DNA of 64,000 bases from contig OZ244843.1 in NCBI GenBank assembly GCA_965220715.1, forward strand, positions 3,844,001-3,908,000, given 5' to 3'. The DNA is from Bin5 sp965220715 (GTDB lineage: Bacteria; Chloroflexota; Anaerolineae; Caldilineales; Caldilineaceae). Positions 32,941 through 40,552 of the stretch are shown here, piece by piece. Below the pieces are notes generated by a model, which ran no database searches, was not told the origin of the DNA, and saw nothing but the letters and a program-made list of their open reading frames with translations. The position numbers and the translations under genes are program-made. Within the stretch, counting starts at the first letter, position 1. Each line of letters begins with the position of its first letter.

Positions 32941-33987
32941 TTAGAGTGTCTCGGTAACTTTCCGCAGTCCCCGCGGCCGGTCCGGATCGAAGTCTCTGGC
33001 GGCTGCCAGGAACAGGGCGAACAACTGACCTGGCACTATTGCCAGCAAAGGGGACAGCCATTCAGGAACAGGCGGAAAGGGAAACTGTGTGCGGCCCAAC
33101 TGCAGTAGAGAATCTTCGTTACTGACGCAGAGAAGTTCGGCATCCATGCTGCGCAGCTGCCTGAGAAACGATTTCAATTCCGGTGTCAGCACGCCGCTCG
33201 GCGCTACGACGATGACGGGGAACGCCGGTTCTACAAGACTGACAGGACCATGAAGAAAGTCCGCGCTGCTATATGGCTCGGCGAGCGTATAGGTAAGCTC
33301 CTTTAATTTCAATGCGATTTCAAATGCAGTGGAATAGTTGAAACCTCGACCAACTACTACGCAATTGCGAACGTAACGGTAACGCTCTGCAAGTCTTTCA
33401 ATATCACTGTTGAGTGTAAGTGTCTGTCGAATGAGATCCGGCGCCTTTTCCAGCGTAGCGATGCTCTCGGAATCAACAGCCAGGTGGGCCGACAGTAGGC
33501 CGATAGCGAAGAGCTGGGCAGTGTATGTCTTCGTTGCCGCGATTGATCGTTCTTCGCCGGCGCCCAGCGCCACTAAATGGTCCGCCTGTTCTGCCAGGGG
33601 TGAGATTACAAAATTGGAGATTGCCGCTGTGATGCAACCCTGCCGTCTACCCTCTGCCAGAACACTAACGATGTCCGGGCTTCTTCCACTCTGGCTGATG
33701 CCCAGAACAAGGGTATCCGGCGCGAAAAGCGGCGGCGTTTGGTAGAGCGAGAAAAGGCTGGGAGTGGTCAGCATTACAGGGAGCCGGTTGTTTGCCCCAA
33801 GTAGATACTGAGCGTAGCGAGCGGCATTGTCGCTGGTGCCCCTGGCCGCTACAACGACCTGACGAATATTTGCCTTCTGCATGTGGGCAGCAAGTTTCCT
33901 TACAGGATCCTGCCCCATTTGAGCGAACCGTTCTATTACGTCGGGTTGCTGGTGAATCTCCTGAAAGAGAATGGAATCTGAACCCAT
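32941..33987 (-). CDS. SIS-domain sugar isomerase, GlmS isomerase-domain type without glutaminase
   Basis: The 348-residue protein consists of two SIS domains like the isomerase half of glucosamine-6-phosphate synthase: ARGTSDNAARYAQYL, the phosphate-binding SQSGRSPD, EERSIAATKTYTAQ, then VVGRGFNYSTAFEIALKLKE and AEPYSSADFLHGP. The N-terminal glutaminase domain (about 240 residues) of GlmS is absent, so it should act on an amino-sugar or keto-sugar phosphate without glutamine, as in AgaS or FrlB-type deglycases. Start 33987 is chosen because AAAGGG precedes it. It is divergent from the acyl-CoA dehydrogenase gene. Confidence 0.9.
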   Translation of the reverse strand: MGSDSILFQEIHQQPDVIERFAQMGQDPVRKLAAHMQKANIRQVVVAARGTSDNAARYAQYLLGANNRLPVMLTTPSLFSLYQTPPLFAPDTLVLGISQSGRSPDIVSVLAEGRRQGCITAAISNFVISPLAEQADHLVALGAGEERSIAATKTYTAQLFAIGLLSAHLAVDSESIATLEKAPDLIRQTLTLNSDIERLAERYRYVRNCVVVGRGFNYSTAFEIALKLKELTYTLAEPYSSADFLHGPVSLVEPAFPVIVVAPSGVLTPELKSFLRQLRSMDAELLCVSNEDSLLQLGRTQFPFPPVPEWLSPLLAIVPGQLFALFLAAARDFDPDRPRGLRKVTETL

Positions 33988-34091
33988 CGAGAGCCCTTTC
34001 GCGCCATGAGTTGTGCGTCTCCGCAATAGTATAACATTCCCTGCAGCGTATAACCCCGCAGGGGATCTGACTTAATTAAGGATAGCCTTCA

Positions 34092-35231
34092 ATGTACGAA
34101 CTTCCTGAAGATGTCAAGATGTTGCAAGAGCTTGCTATGGACTTTTCGCAGCGAGAGATCATGCCCCGTGCCGAATATTTCGATAGGTGCGAAGAATGGC
34201 CATGGGAGATTTTTCACAAGGCGCGCGAAGTCGGACTCGTCAATCTCAACATCCCTGAAGAGTATGGGGGCATGGGTGCGACAGCGTTGGAAGAATGCGT
34301 GATTGCCGAGTCGATGGCCTATGGATGCTCTGGCATTCAGACCGCGTTGATGCTGAATCAACTGGCAACCCTTCCTCTGTTGATCACAGGTACGGAGGAG
34401 CAGAAGCGAAGCTATCTGCCTTTGATTGTAGAAGATGGGAAGATTGCAGCGTACTGCATGACCGAACCTGATGCAGGGTCGGACGTCGGCGGAATTAAGT
34501 CGACTGCATTGCGGAAACAGGACTCTTACATTTTGAATGGCTCCAAATCGTGGATCACAGACGGCCCGGTAGCCAGTTTTTTCGCTGTGTTTGCCAAGAC
34601 GGACCAGGAAGCCGGTCACAACGGAATTAGCTGCTTTCTTGTCGACCGGGACTGGCCGGGGGTTAGCACAAGCAGGCCGCTCAAAAAGATGGGCCAGCAC
34701 GCGGCACAAGCCTGCCAGGTGTTCTTCGAAAATGTCGAAGTGCCAGCTTGCAATAGACTGGGTGAGGAAGGCGAAGGCTTCAGGATTGGTATGAAAGCTT
34801 TCGACAAGAGCAGACCGAGTGTGGCCAGCGCCGCGATAGGCGTTGCACGACGCGCGTTGGACGAGGCAGTTGCCTATGCCGGAGAGCGCACTGCATTTGG
34901 TCAGCCCATTTCACACTTTCAGGGCGTCGGATTCATGCTGGCGGACATGGCAATTCGGGTTGAGGCGGGGCGTCATCTGGCCTACAAGGCGGCTTGTGAC
35001 GTAGATCGAGAGATCCGCAACACGATGTCTGCGGCTATGGCAAAGGCGTTTTGCGCAGAGGCTGCCATGAAAAACGCGACTGACGCGGTCCAGGTTTTTG
35101 GCGGCAACGGATACAGTAGGGAATATCCAGTAGAGAAACTGATGCGTGACGCCAAAATCTATCAGATATACGAGGGCACTACTCAGATCCAACAGATGAT
35201 CATTATGCGGGAACTTTATCGAGACGGCTGA
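34092..35231 (+). CDS. acyl-CoA dehydrogenase
   Basis: A FAD enzyme that introduces the alpha-beta double bond in acyl-CoA thioesters. Family stretches are IPEEYGGMG, YCMTEPDAGSDVGG (flavin and substrate loop), LNGSKSWITDG, the RTAFGQPISHFQGV helix, QVFGGNGYSREYPVEKLMRDAK and the C-terminal YEGTTQIQ with the catalytic base Glu361. At 379 residues it has standard length. It stands alone: a divergent SIS gene lies upstream and a promoter for the EF-G paralogue downstream. No ETF genes are nearby. Chain-length specificity is open; short-chain or branched substrates are typical for this subgroup. Confidence 0.95.
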   Translation: MYELPEDVKMLQELAMDFSQREIMPRAEYFDRCEEWPWEIFHKAREVGLVNLNIPEEYGGMGATALEECVIAESMAYGCSGIQTALMLNQLATLPLLITGTEEQKRSYLPLIVEDGKIAAYCMTEPDAGSDVGGIKSTALRKQDSYILNGSKSWITDGPVASFFAVFAKTDQEAGHNGISCFLVDRDWPGVSTSRPLKKMGQHAAQACQVFFENVEVPACNRLGEEGEGFRIGMKAFDKSRPSVASAAIGVARRALDEAVAYAGERTAFGQPISHFQGVGFMLADMAIRVEAGRHLAYKAACDVDREIRNTMSAAMAKAFCAEAAMKNATDAVQVFGGNGYSREYPVEKLMRDAKIYQIYEGTTQIQQMIIMRELYRDG

Positions 35232-35359
35232 ACTGGCAGATATGTTAGACTGGTAGCCTCAAGTCTGGTCTCCCTTTCGCCTGCATTGTGCCGGTCGTCC
35301 CGCAATCCAATGTAGCTCGGGTCAAATGACATTTTGTGCGCGTAGGCAGTCCAATTTCG

Positions 35360-35388
35360 TTGACATATCAGAGAAAAAATTGTACAAT
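35360..35388 (+). promoter_or_regulatory. near-consensus sigma70 promoter of the EF-G paralogue
   Basis: TTGACA (35360-35365), 17-bp spacer, TACAAT (35383-35388). Initiation near 35395 leaves a 140-nt leader before ATG 35535. This is the best promoter in the window. Confidence 0.8.
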
Positions 35389-35534
35389 GTCACCGGCTGC
35401 ATGCCAGCATCAAGTTTTAGTGCTTCGGCAGAGTGTTGACCCGAAACTGGATTGCAAGCACTGAAAAAACCATACCAGAATCGATATTCCCCCGTTTCCA
35501 TTTAGGACATTACAGATAGTTGTGAGGAGGATTC

Positions 35535-37598
35535 ATGGCAGAGTTTTCGACTGACAAGATACGCAATGTCACAATAATTGGACACGGCAGTTCCGGCAAA
35601 ACGTCCCTTGTCGAGGCGCTGCTATTTAACGCCGGTGGGTCGAATCGCGTCGGCCGTGTGGAGGATGGTTCGACCAGGTCGGACTGGGATGCCGAAGAGC
35701 AGCGACGCGGCATTTCTATCAATCTTTCAGTTGTGCCTGTCGATTTTCAAGGTACAAAACTGAATCTATTGGACACCCCCGGCTACCTTGACTTTGTTGG
35801 CGAAGTGATAAGCGGCCTCGCAGTGTCAGAGGCTGGCCTTGTGCTGGTCGACTCAGTGGCCGGCGTTGAAGTCGGCACGGAATTGGCCTGGGAGCAGTTG
35901 GACGCAGTCGACAAGCCCCGTCTGATTTTTGTCAACAAGATGGACCGGGAAAATGCCAATTTCGATAACGCGCTGGCCAGCGTGCACGAAGTGTTCTCAG
36001 GCACGATTCTGCCATTCCAACTACCCATCGGGACGGGGGAGAGTTTTGAGGGCATAGTCAACCTTGTGGATATGAAGGCCTATATGGGCGCCGAGGCAAC
36101 CGTCGCCGACATCCCCGCCGATATGGAAGATGCAGTAGCAGAAGCCCGCCAGAACCTTGTCGACGCCGCCGCTGAAACAGACGACGAACTGATCATGAAG
36201 TATCTTGAGGGCGAAGAGTTGACCGAAGACGAGGTGCGGCAGGGCTTACAACAAGGCGTTAGAGGAGGCCAAATCATCCCCGTTTTCTGCGGCAGTGCCA
36301 TAGAAAACATCGGTCTCTACAGTTTGGCGCGCGCTTTGAGGAGCTATACTCCCTCGCCAGCAAACGTTGCCCTTACCATACCTATCGGCGACGGCGAAGA
36401 GTTGGAACTGAAAGCAGAGGCGGACGGTCCGGTTGCCGCTTACGTCTTCAAGACGATTGTTGACCGCTATGTTGGACGTATGAGCTACGTTCGCGTCTTT
36501 TCCGGTACCCTGGCCGTCGACAAAGAGGCAACCAATCTGCGCTCGGACGAGAGATCCAGACTACAAAACCTGTTCCTTGTCAGTGGAAAGGAGTTGGAGC
36601 CCGCTACGGCACTCGTTGCCGGAGACATCGGCGTAGTGACAAAGATGGAAGGGTTGAAGACCGCCGATACTCTTGGAGAACAGCAGCTTGTCATTCCGCC
36701 TCCAGAGTATCCGAAGCCACTCTATTCAGTCGCGGTGATGCCGGCAACTAAGGCAGACAGTGCCAAAATGGGGCAAAGCCTGCAAGCTCTGGCGGAGGAG
36801 AACCCAACTCTGAAGGTCGAGTACGTCATCGCGACAAAGCAGAATATTTTACAGGGAATGGGCGATACGCACATAGACGTAGCGATTCGCAGCCTGGACG
36901 GCAAATTCGGTGTCAAGGTCGACACTGCTTTACCAAGGGTGCCTTACCAGGAGACGGTGACGAGGTCCGGCAGCGCCCACTATCGACACAAGAAACAGAC
37001 CGGCGGCGCCGGTCAGTTTGCAGATGTTGAGTTGCGAGTTGAGCCGTTGGAGCGGGGCGACGGCTTCGCGTACGCCAGCGAGGTATTCGGCGGCACAATC
37101 CCCAGTGTTTTTATCCCCTCGATTGAAAAGGGAATCCGCCAGATTCTCGACCAAGGCGTGATCGCAGGCTTCCCAATCGTCGATGTGAAGGCCATAGTCT
37201 TTGATGGTAAGCACCATCCGGTAGATTCGAAGGATATTGCCTTCCAAACGGCCGGCCGCGAGGTTTTCAAGATCGCTATGCAGGAGGCCCGCCCGGTGTT
37301 GCTGGAGCCGATATACGACATGCGGGTGACAGTGCCGGACGAATTTATGGGTGACGTTATGGGGGATCTCAACAACCGCAGGGGCCGCGTTATGGGCATG
37401 GAGAATCGCAACAATCGCGCCATCATCAACGCTGAGATTCCGATGGCGGAGATCCTGCGCTATGGCACAGATCTACGTTCAATGACCCAGGGCCGAGGCA
37501 TCTACGCTATTGAGTTCGGTCGATACGAGCCAGTCCCGAGTCACATGGTCGATCAGGTCATTACGCAGAGCAAGGAGGAGGAGGCTGAGCAGGTGTAA
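35535..37598 (+). CDS. elongation factor G-like GTPase (EF-G2/FusA paralogue type)
   Basis: The 687-residue protein has all EF-G domains: GTPase motifs G1 GHGSSGKT (residues 16-23), G3 DTPGYLDF and G4 NKMD, then domain II, the swivel region (PKPLYSVAVMP), domain IV with HKKQTGGAGQFADV and the C-terminal Glu/Gln tail. The G1 and switch I sequences differ from canonical translation EF-G (AHIDAGKTT), matching the EF-G-like subgroup found besides true EF-G in Chloroflexota, Actinobacteria and Thermus. It could work in translocation under special conditions or in recycling. A GAGGAGG site lies 7 bases before the ATG. No rpsL or rpsG nearby, unlike a main str operon. Confidence 0.9.
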   Translation: MAEFSTDKIRNVTIIGHGSSGKTSLVEALLFNAGGSNRVGRVEDGSTRSDWDAEEQRRGISINLSVVPVDFQGTKLNLLDTPGYLDFVGEVISGLAVSEAGLVLVDSVAGVEVGTELAWEQLDAVDKPRLIFVNKMDRENANFDNALASVHEVFSGTILPFQLPIGTGESFEGIVNLVDMKAYMGAEATVADIPADMEDAVAEARQNLVDAAAETDDELIMKYLEGEELTEDEVRQGLQQGVRGGQIIPVFCGSAIENIGLYSLARALRSYTPSPANVALTIPIGDGEELELKAEADGPVAAYVFKTIVDRYVGRMSYVRVFSGTLAVDKEATNLRSDERSRLQNLFLVSGKELEPATALVAGDIGVVTKMEGLKTADTLGEQQLVIPPPEYPKPLYSVAVMPATKADSAKMGQSLQALAEENPTLKVEYVIATKQNILQGMGDTHIDVAIRSLDGKFGVKVDTALPRVPYQETVTRSGSAHYRHKKQTGGAGQFADVELRVEPLERGDGFAYASEVFGGTIPSVFIPSIEKGIRQILDQGVIAGFPIVDVKAIVFDGKHHPVDSKDIAFQTAGREVFKIAMQEARPVLLEPIYDMRVTVPDEFMGDVMGDLNNRRGRVMGMENRNNRAIINAEIPMAEILRYGTDLRSMTQGRGIYAIEFGRYEPVPSHMVDQVITQSKEEEAEQV

Positions 37599-37640
37599 TT
37601 GCCAGGCATCCTATCGGACCGCGGTTTGGTCTGAGTTAAC

Positions 37641-37662
37641 GCCTAACTCAGTTTGGTTAGGC
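37641..37662 (+). terminator. terminator after the EF-G paralogue
   Basis: Hairpin GCCTAAC with GTTAGGC (7 bp, 8-nt loop), followed by CTTGGTTG, 43 bp after the stop. It has a weak T-run. Confidence 0.4.
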
Positions 37663-38217
37663 CTTGGTTGATACAAACCAGCCACCGTGGCCTTCGTTTG
37701 CTATTGCGAACCTGTAAGGGCTCAGTGCTACAAACTCGGGGACGTGGAATGCAATCAGAACACGGCCCGAAAGCTATGAGCGGTTGAGTATTGCGAAAAG
37801 AGCGTTGGCGATCGACCAGCCGACGAGGGGCGCGAGGCCAATTCAGAATACGAGCCTCGCGCCTTTCTGATTTAATAGGTTCTCCAAGATTTCCCTGATT
37901 TTTCCATAGCACACCCCGCTTTGAAGGCGAGAATCCCTTGGGGTCCAAGTGTACATGGACTCCGAGGAATATCATTTCAACTGAGAAGAGAAATCAAACG
38001 GCCTGATTGGCTGGCAGTCCCGCTCTTGAACCATAGTATTGTATAGAGCGTTTCATCTGCCGCTTCCTGAAAGGTTATTGAGATATCCCCGGCTGAGTGG
38101 AATAAAAGGAAAAAGAGTCAATTGTGAAACAGCGCACTTTGTTTCCTCGGCTTGGGCATAAGTCAACTGCATTTGCCTCAGAATTTTCGGTAGCAACTGG
38201 GCTTTACCATGGGCCTC

Positions 38218-38237
38218 GGCGCCAGAATATTGGCGCC
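38218..38237. repeat. inverted repeat GGCGCCA-N6-TGGCGCC
   Basis: A perfect 7-bp dyad with a 6-bp centre (GAATAT), in a gene-free region. It has the look of an operator or a short hairpin. Its role is unknown. Confidence 0.5.
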
Positions 38238-38353
38238 AAAGATCGAGAACTGCAATTCAGGCTCAAACATTGCTCAAACTTCCGGTGTTCTGACCACTAC
38301 CCACAATTTTAGTGCAACCCCCAATCTGAACTATACTTTGGAGTGCTTACGAA

Positions 38354-38378
38354 GCCGGCGGTGACCGTCGGCGTTTTT
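38354..38378 (+). terminator. intrinsic terminator-like hairpin upstream of the GT2 gene
   Basis: GCCGGCGG-TGA-CCGTCGGC (8 bp, one G-T pair) followed by GTTTTT. It lies 120 bp before the GT2 start and right after a possible -10, so it could end a short transcript or attenuate the downstream gene. Confidence 0.6.
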
Positions 38379-38499
38379 GTGTGACGCGTCAGAACTGCGA
38401 ACAGTGGAAAAAGAGAGCTGACCTTTAGCAGAGTTCGCCAGGTGTTGAATTCTCGCGAAATCGACAGAGACGCACGGTAGTCATCAGAGTCAAAGGTCA

Positions 38500-40101
38500 G
38501 TGGAAAGAACTGGTCAAAGTGGAGCGCCCAAAGTGCCACATACTCTGGTATTGATAGGCATGCAACTCCTGTATATCATAGGCGCGCTGGGCCTTGCCGC
38601 CTATGGTTTGCAGGCACTGCTATTGACGATACTAAGAATCCGCGCAGACAGGTTGCTGAAGGATTCGGCAACCCTTTCACGCGCCCCTGTCACCTGTAAT
38701 ACGTTGCAGGACGGCTCTCTCTGGCCGACGGTTACAGTGCAGCTTCCCGTGTTCAACGAATTTCACGTCGTCAGTAGGCTTGTTGACGCCTGCGCCAAGC
38801 TGGACTATCCCTCCAGTCGCTTGCAGATCCAGATTTTGGACGATTCCACTGATGGCACTACAGCGGTCGCCGAGAGCCGGGCAGCTTTTTGGCGAAGGCG
38901 AGGCGTCAATGTTCAGGTGCAGCATCGCAGTGAACGCAATGGTTTTAAAGCCGGCGCGCTCAAGGAAGGAATGTCAGCAGCCTCGGGCGAGTTTATCGCC
39001 GTCTTTGACGCAGATTTCGCGCCACTTCCGGATTTTCTGCAGCGCACTGTCCCCACTTTTCTGAAAGAGAATGGGAGGGAAATCGGATTTGTTCAGACCC
39101 GGTGGACGCACTTGAATGGGGGATACTCCGCACTGACCAAGGCCCAGGCGTTGGCACTGGACGGCCATTTTGTTGTCGAGCAGGCCGCGCGCCATTCTGT
39201 CGGTCTGCCGTTTGGCTTCAACGGCTCTGCCGGCGTTTGGCGGCGGGCATGTATCGAAGACCATGCGGTCGGAGGATGGCAAGACGACACGCTCTGCGAG
39301 GACCTGGACTTGAGCTACCGGGCCCAGTTGGCCGGCTGGCGCGGCGTCTATCTGGGTGACGTGGAAGCCCCCGCCGAATTGCCGCCTCAACTTCTGGCCT
39401 TCAAGCGGCAACAGTTCCGCTGGGCGAAAGGCAGTGTAGCAACACTTCGCAAGCTGTGCGCCTCAGTCTGGAAAGGAGGCTGGCCGACCCTGAAGAGAGT
39501 TGCCGCTTTAGTCCATTTGGGCGGGTACTTGATTCACCCGCTGCTTTTACTGCTGCTGCTCGTTTCACCTCTTCTCATGCTTTTTGGCAGCCAGCCCTAC
39601 TGGCCATTGGCCTATCTGAGCCTGGTGTCAGCTGGTCCCCCGGCCTTGTATGCGTTAGCGCAACGGCGTCTGCATCCGCAAGACTGGCTGCGTCGTTGGG
39701 CGTATCTGCCTCTGCTGATGCTCCTGGGAATGGGGTTGTCGCTCAGCAATTCGGTCGCAGCCGTGCAAGCGCTGTTCGGACGCGCCGGAACATTTCTGCG
39801 AACGCCTAAGTTCCGCGTTGAAGAGCAAACAGATGTGTGGCATCAAAGCGGCTATGCTCTCGCCCTGGAACCTTTGGTTGCTGCTGAGCTCTTCCTGGCG
39901 CTCTACGCCGGGGTTGGATGCTTTTTATCCGTTGTCAACAACCAGTGGTGGAATCTGCCTTTCCTTGCCTTTTACGCCTGCGGATATGCGCTCGTGGCAG
40001 GAATTGGACTACACGAGTCTTGGCTTGCCCGCTCCGCACGTTCGCTGCGAGGAAGGCCACCGGGACGGCTATTTCGCTCGAAGAACCTTGTCAAATTCTG
40101 A
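38500..40101 (+). CDS. membrane-bound family 2 glycosyltransferase (cellulose/mannan synthase-like)
   Basis: A processive-type GT2: a first transmembrane segment (residues 15-40), a cytoplasmic domain with VQLPVFNE, ILDDSTDGT, the metal motif DADF, TLCEDLDLSYR (catalytic Asp) and QQFRWAKGS (the Q-x-x-R-W of processive enzymes), then about four transmembrane helices in the last third. It should make a beta-linked polysaccharide from a nucleotide sugar and pass it through its own membrane channel. No PilZ domain or BcsB partner is seen. The start is GTG 38500; ATG 38560 is an alternative that begins inside the first hydrophobic segment. 533 residues. Confidence 0.9.
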   Translation: MERTGQSGAPKVPHTLVLIGMQLLYIIGALGLAAYGLQALLLTILRIRADRLLKDSATLSRAPVTCNTLQDGSLWPTVTVQLPVFNEFHVVSRLVDACAKLDYPSSRLQIQILDDSTDGTTAVAESRAAFWRRRGVNVQVQHRSERNGFKAGALKEGMSAASGEFIAVFDADFAPLPDFLQRTVPTFLKENGREIGFVQTRWTHLNGGYSALTKAQALALDGHFVVEQAARHSVGLPFGFNGSAGVWRRACIEDHAVGGWQDDTLCEDLDLSYRAQLAGWRGVYLGDVEAPAELPPQLLAFKRQQFRWAKGSVATLRKLCASVWKGGWPTLKRVAALVHLGGYLIHPLLLLLLLVSPLLMLFGSQPYWPLAYLSLVSAGPPALYALAQRRLHPQDWLRRWAYLPLLMLLGMGLSLSNSVAAVQALFGRAGTFLRTPKFRVEEQTDVWHQSGYALALEPLVAAELFLALYAGVGCFLSVVNNQWWNLPFLAFYACGYALVAGIGLHESWLARSARSLRGRPPGRLFRSKNLVKF

Positions 40102-40228
40102 TAGCGGCTGTACAATTGTTGTGAGTCGAGAGCACTCTTGTGGGTGCTGAATTGCCGAACTATCGGCGGCGGTTTATGCTAATCCGTTCGCCCTCCTTTG
40201 GATGGTTCTTGCGAAAGGGAAGGTTGCA

Positions 40229-40444
40229 GTGGCAAAACGCAGCTATGATGACATTACCTGGCTTGAAGACAAAAAGGACGTTATTGTCCTAATCAATCGG
40301 AGTGACAGAAACTACATTCTGGAACTTCCTACCGGGCAATACAGGCTGGATGTTGGCCGCAAAATGCGCACTCTTCGTTCGATTCTGAACATCGGACAAA
40401 TAAGGGAGTTGGTGTCCGACGGCCATTTGGCGATTGAAGAGTAG
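40229..40444 (+). CDS. small conserved-looking protein, function unknown
   Basis: A 71-residue protein beginning at GTG 40229, six bases after an AAGGGAAGG site; an ATG at 40202 without ribosome site would add nine residues. The sequence is balanced and folded-looking (DDITWLEDKKDVIVLINRSD, then LPTGQYRLDVGRKM and a helical end), with no signal or membrane segment. It sits in the gap between the GT2 gene and polA on the same strand. I do not recognise the family. Composition and the tight fit between neighbours favour a real gene. Confidence 0.6.
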   Translation: MAKRSYDDITWLEDKKDVIVLINRSDRNYILELPTGQYRLDVGRKMRTLRSILNIGQIRELVSDGHLAIEE

Positions 40445-40552
40445 CCGATTTACGAAGGATTGGCGTTGAATCTTTATGCGGATTTCTTCACGCCCTCTAT
40501 CGCAAGTTCACGGTTGCAATGGGGCGCGACCAGGACAAAAAGGTGAACGACG

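Larger units (their letters stand above)
37599..38499. other. 900-bp intergenic region with hairpins
   Basis: No frame here resembles a gene. It holds the EF-G terminator, a 7-bp inverted repeat at 38218-38237, a TATACT-like -10 at 38332-38337 without a good -35, and a hairpin with a T-run at 38354-38378. Confidence 0.5.

Noticed and set aside
37643..37975. Minus-strand 110-residue frame after the EF-G gene
   Set aside because: No resemblance, arginine/proline-rich composition, overlaps the likely terminator.
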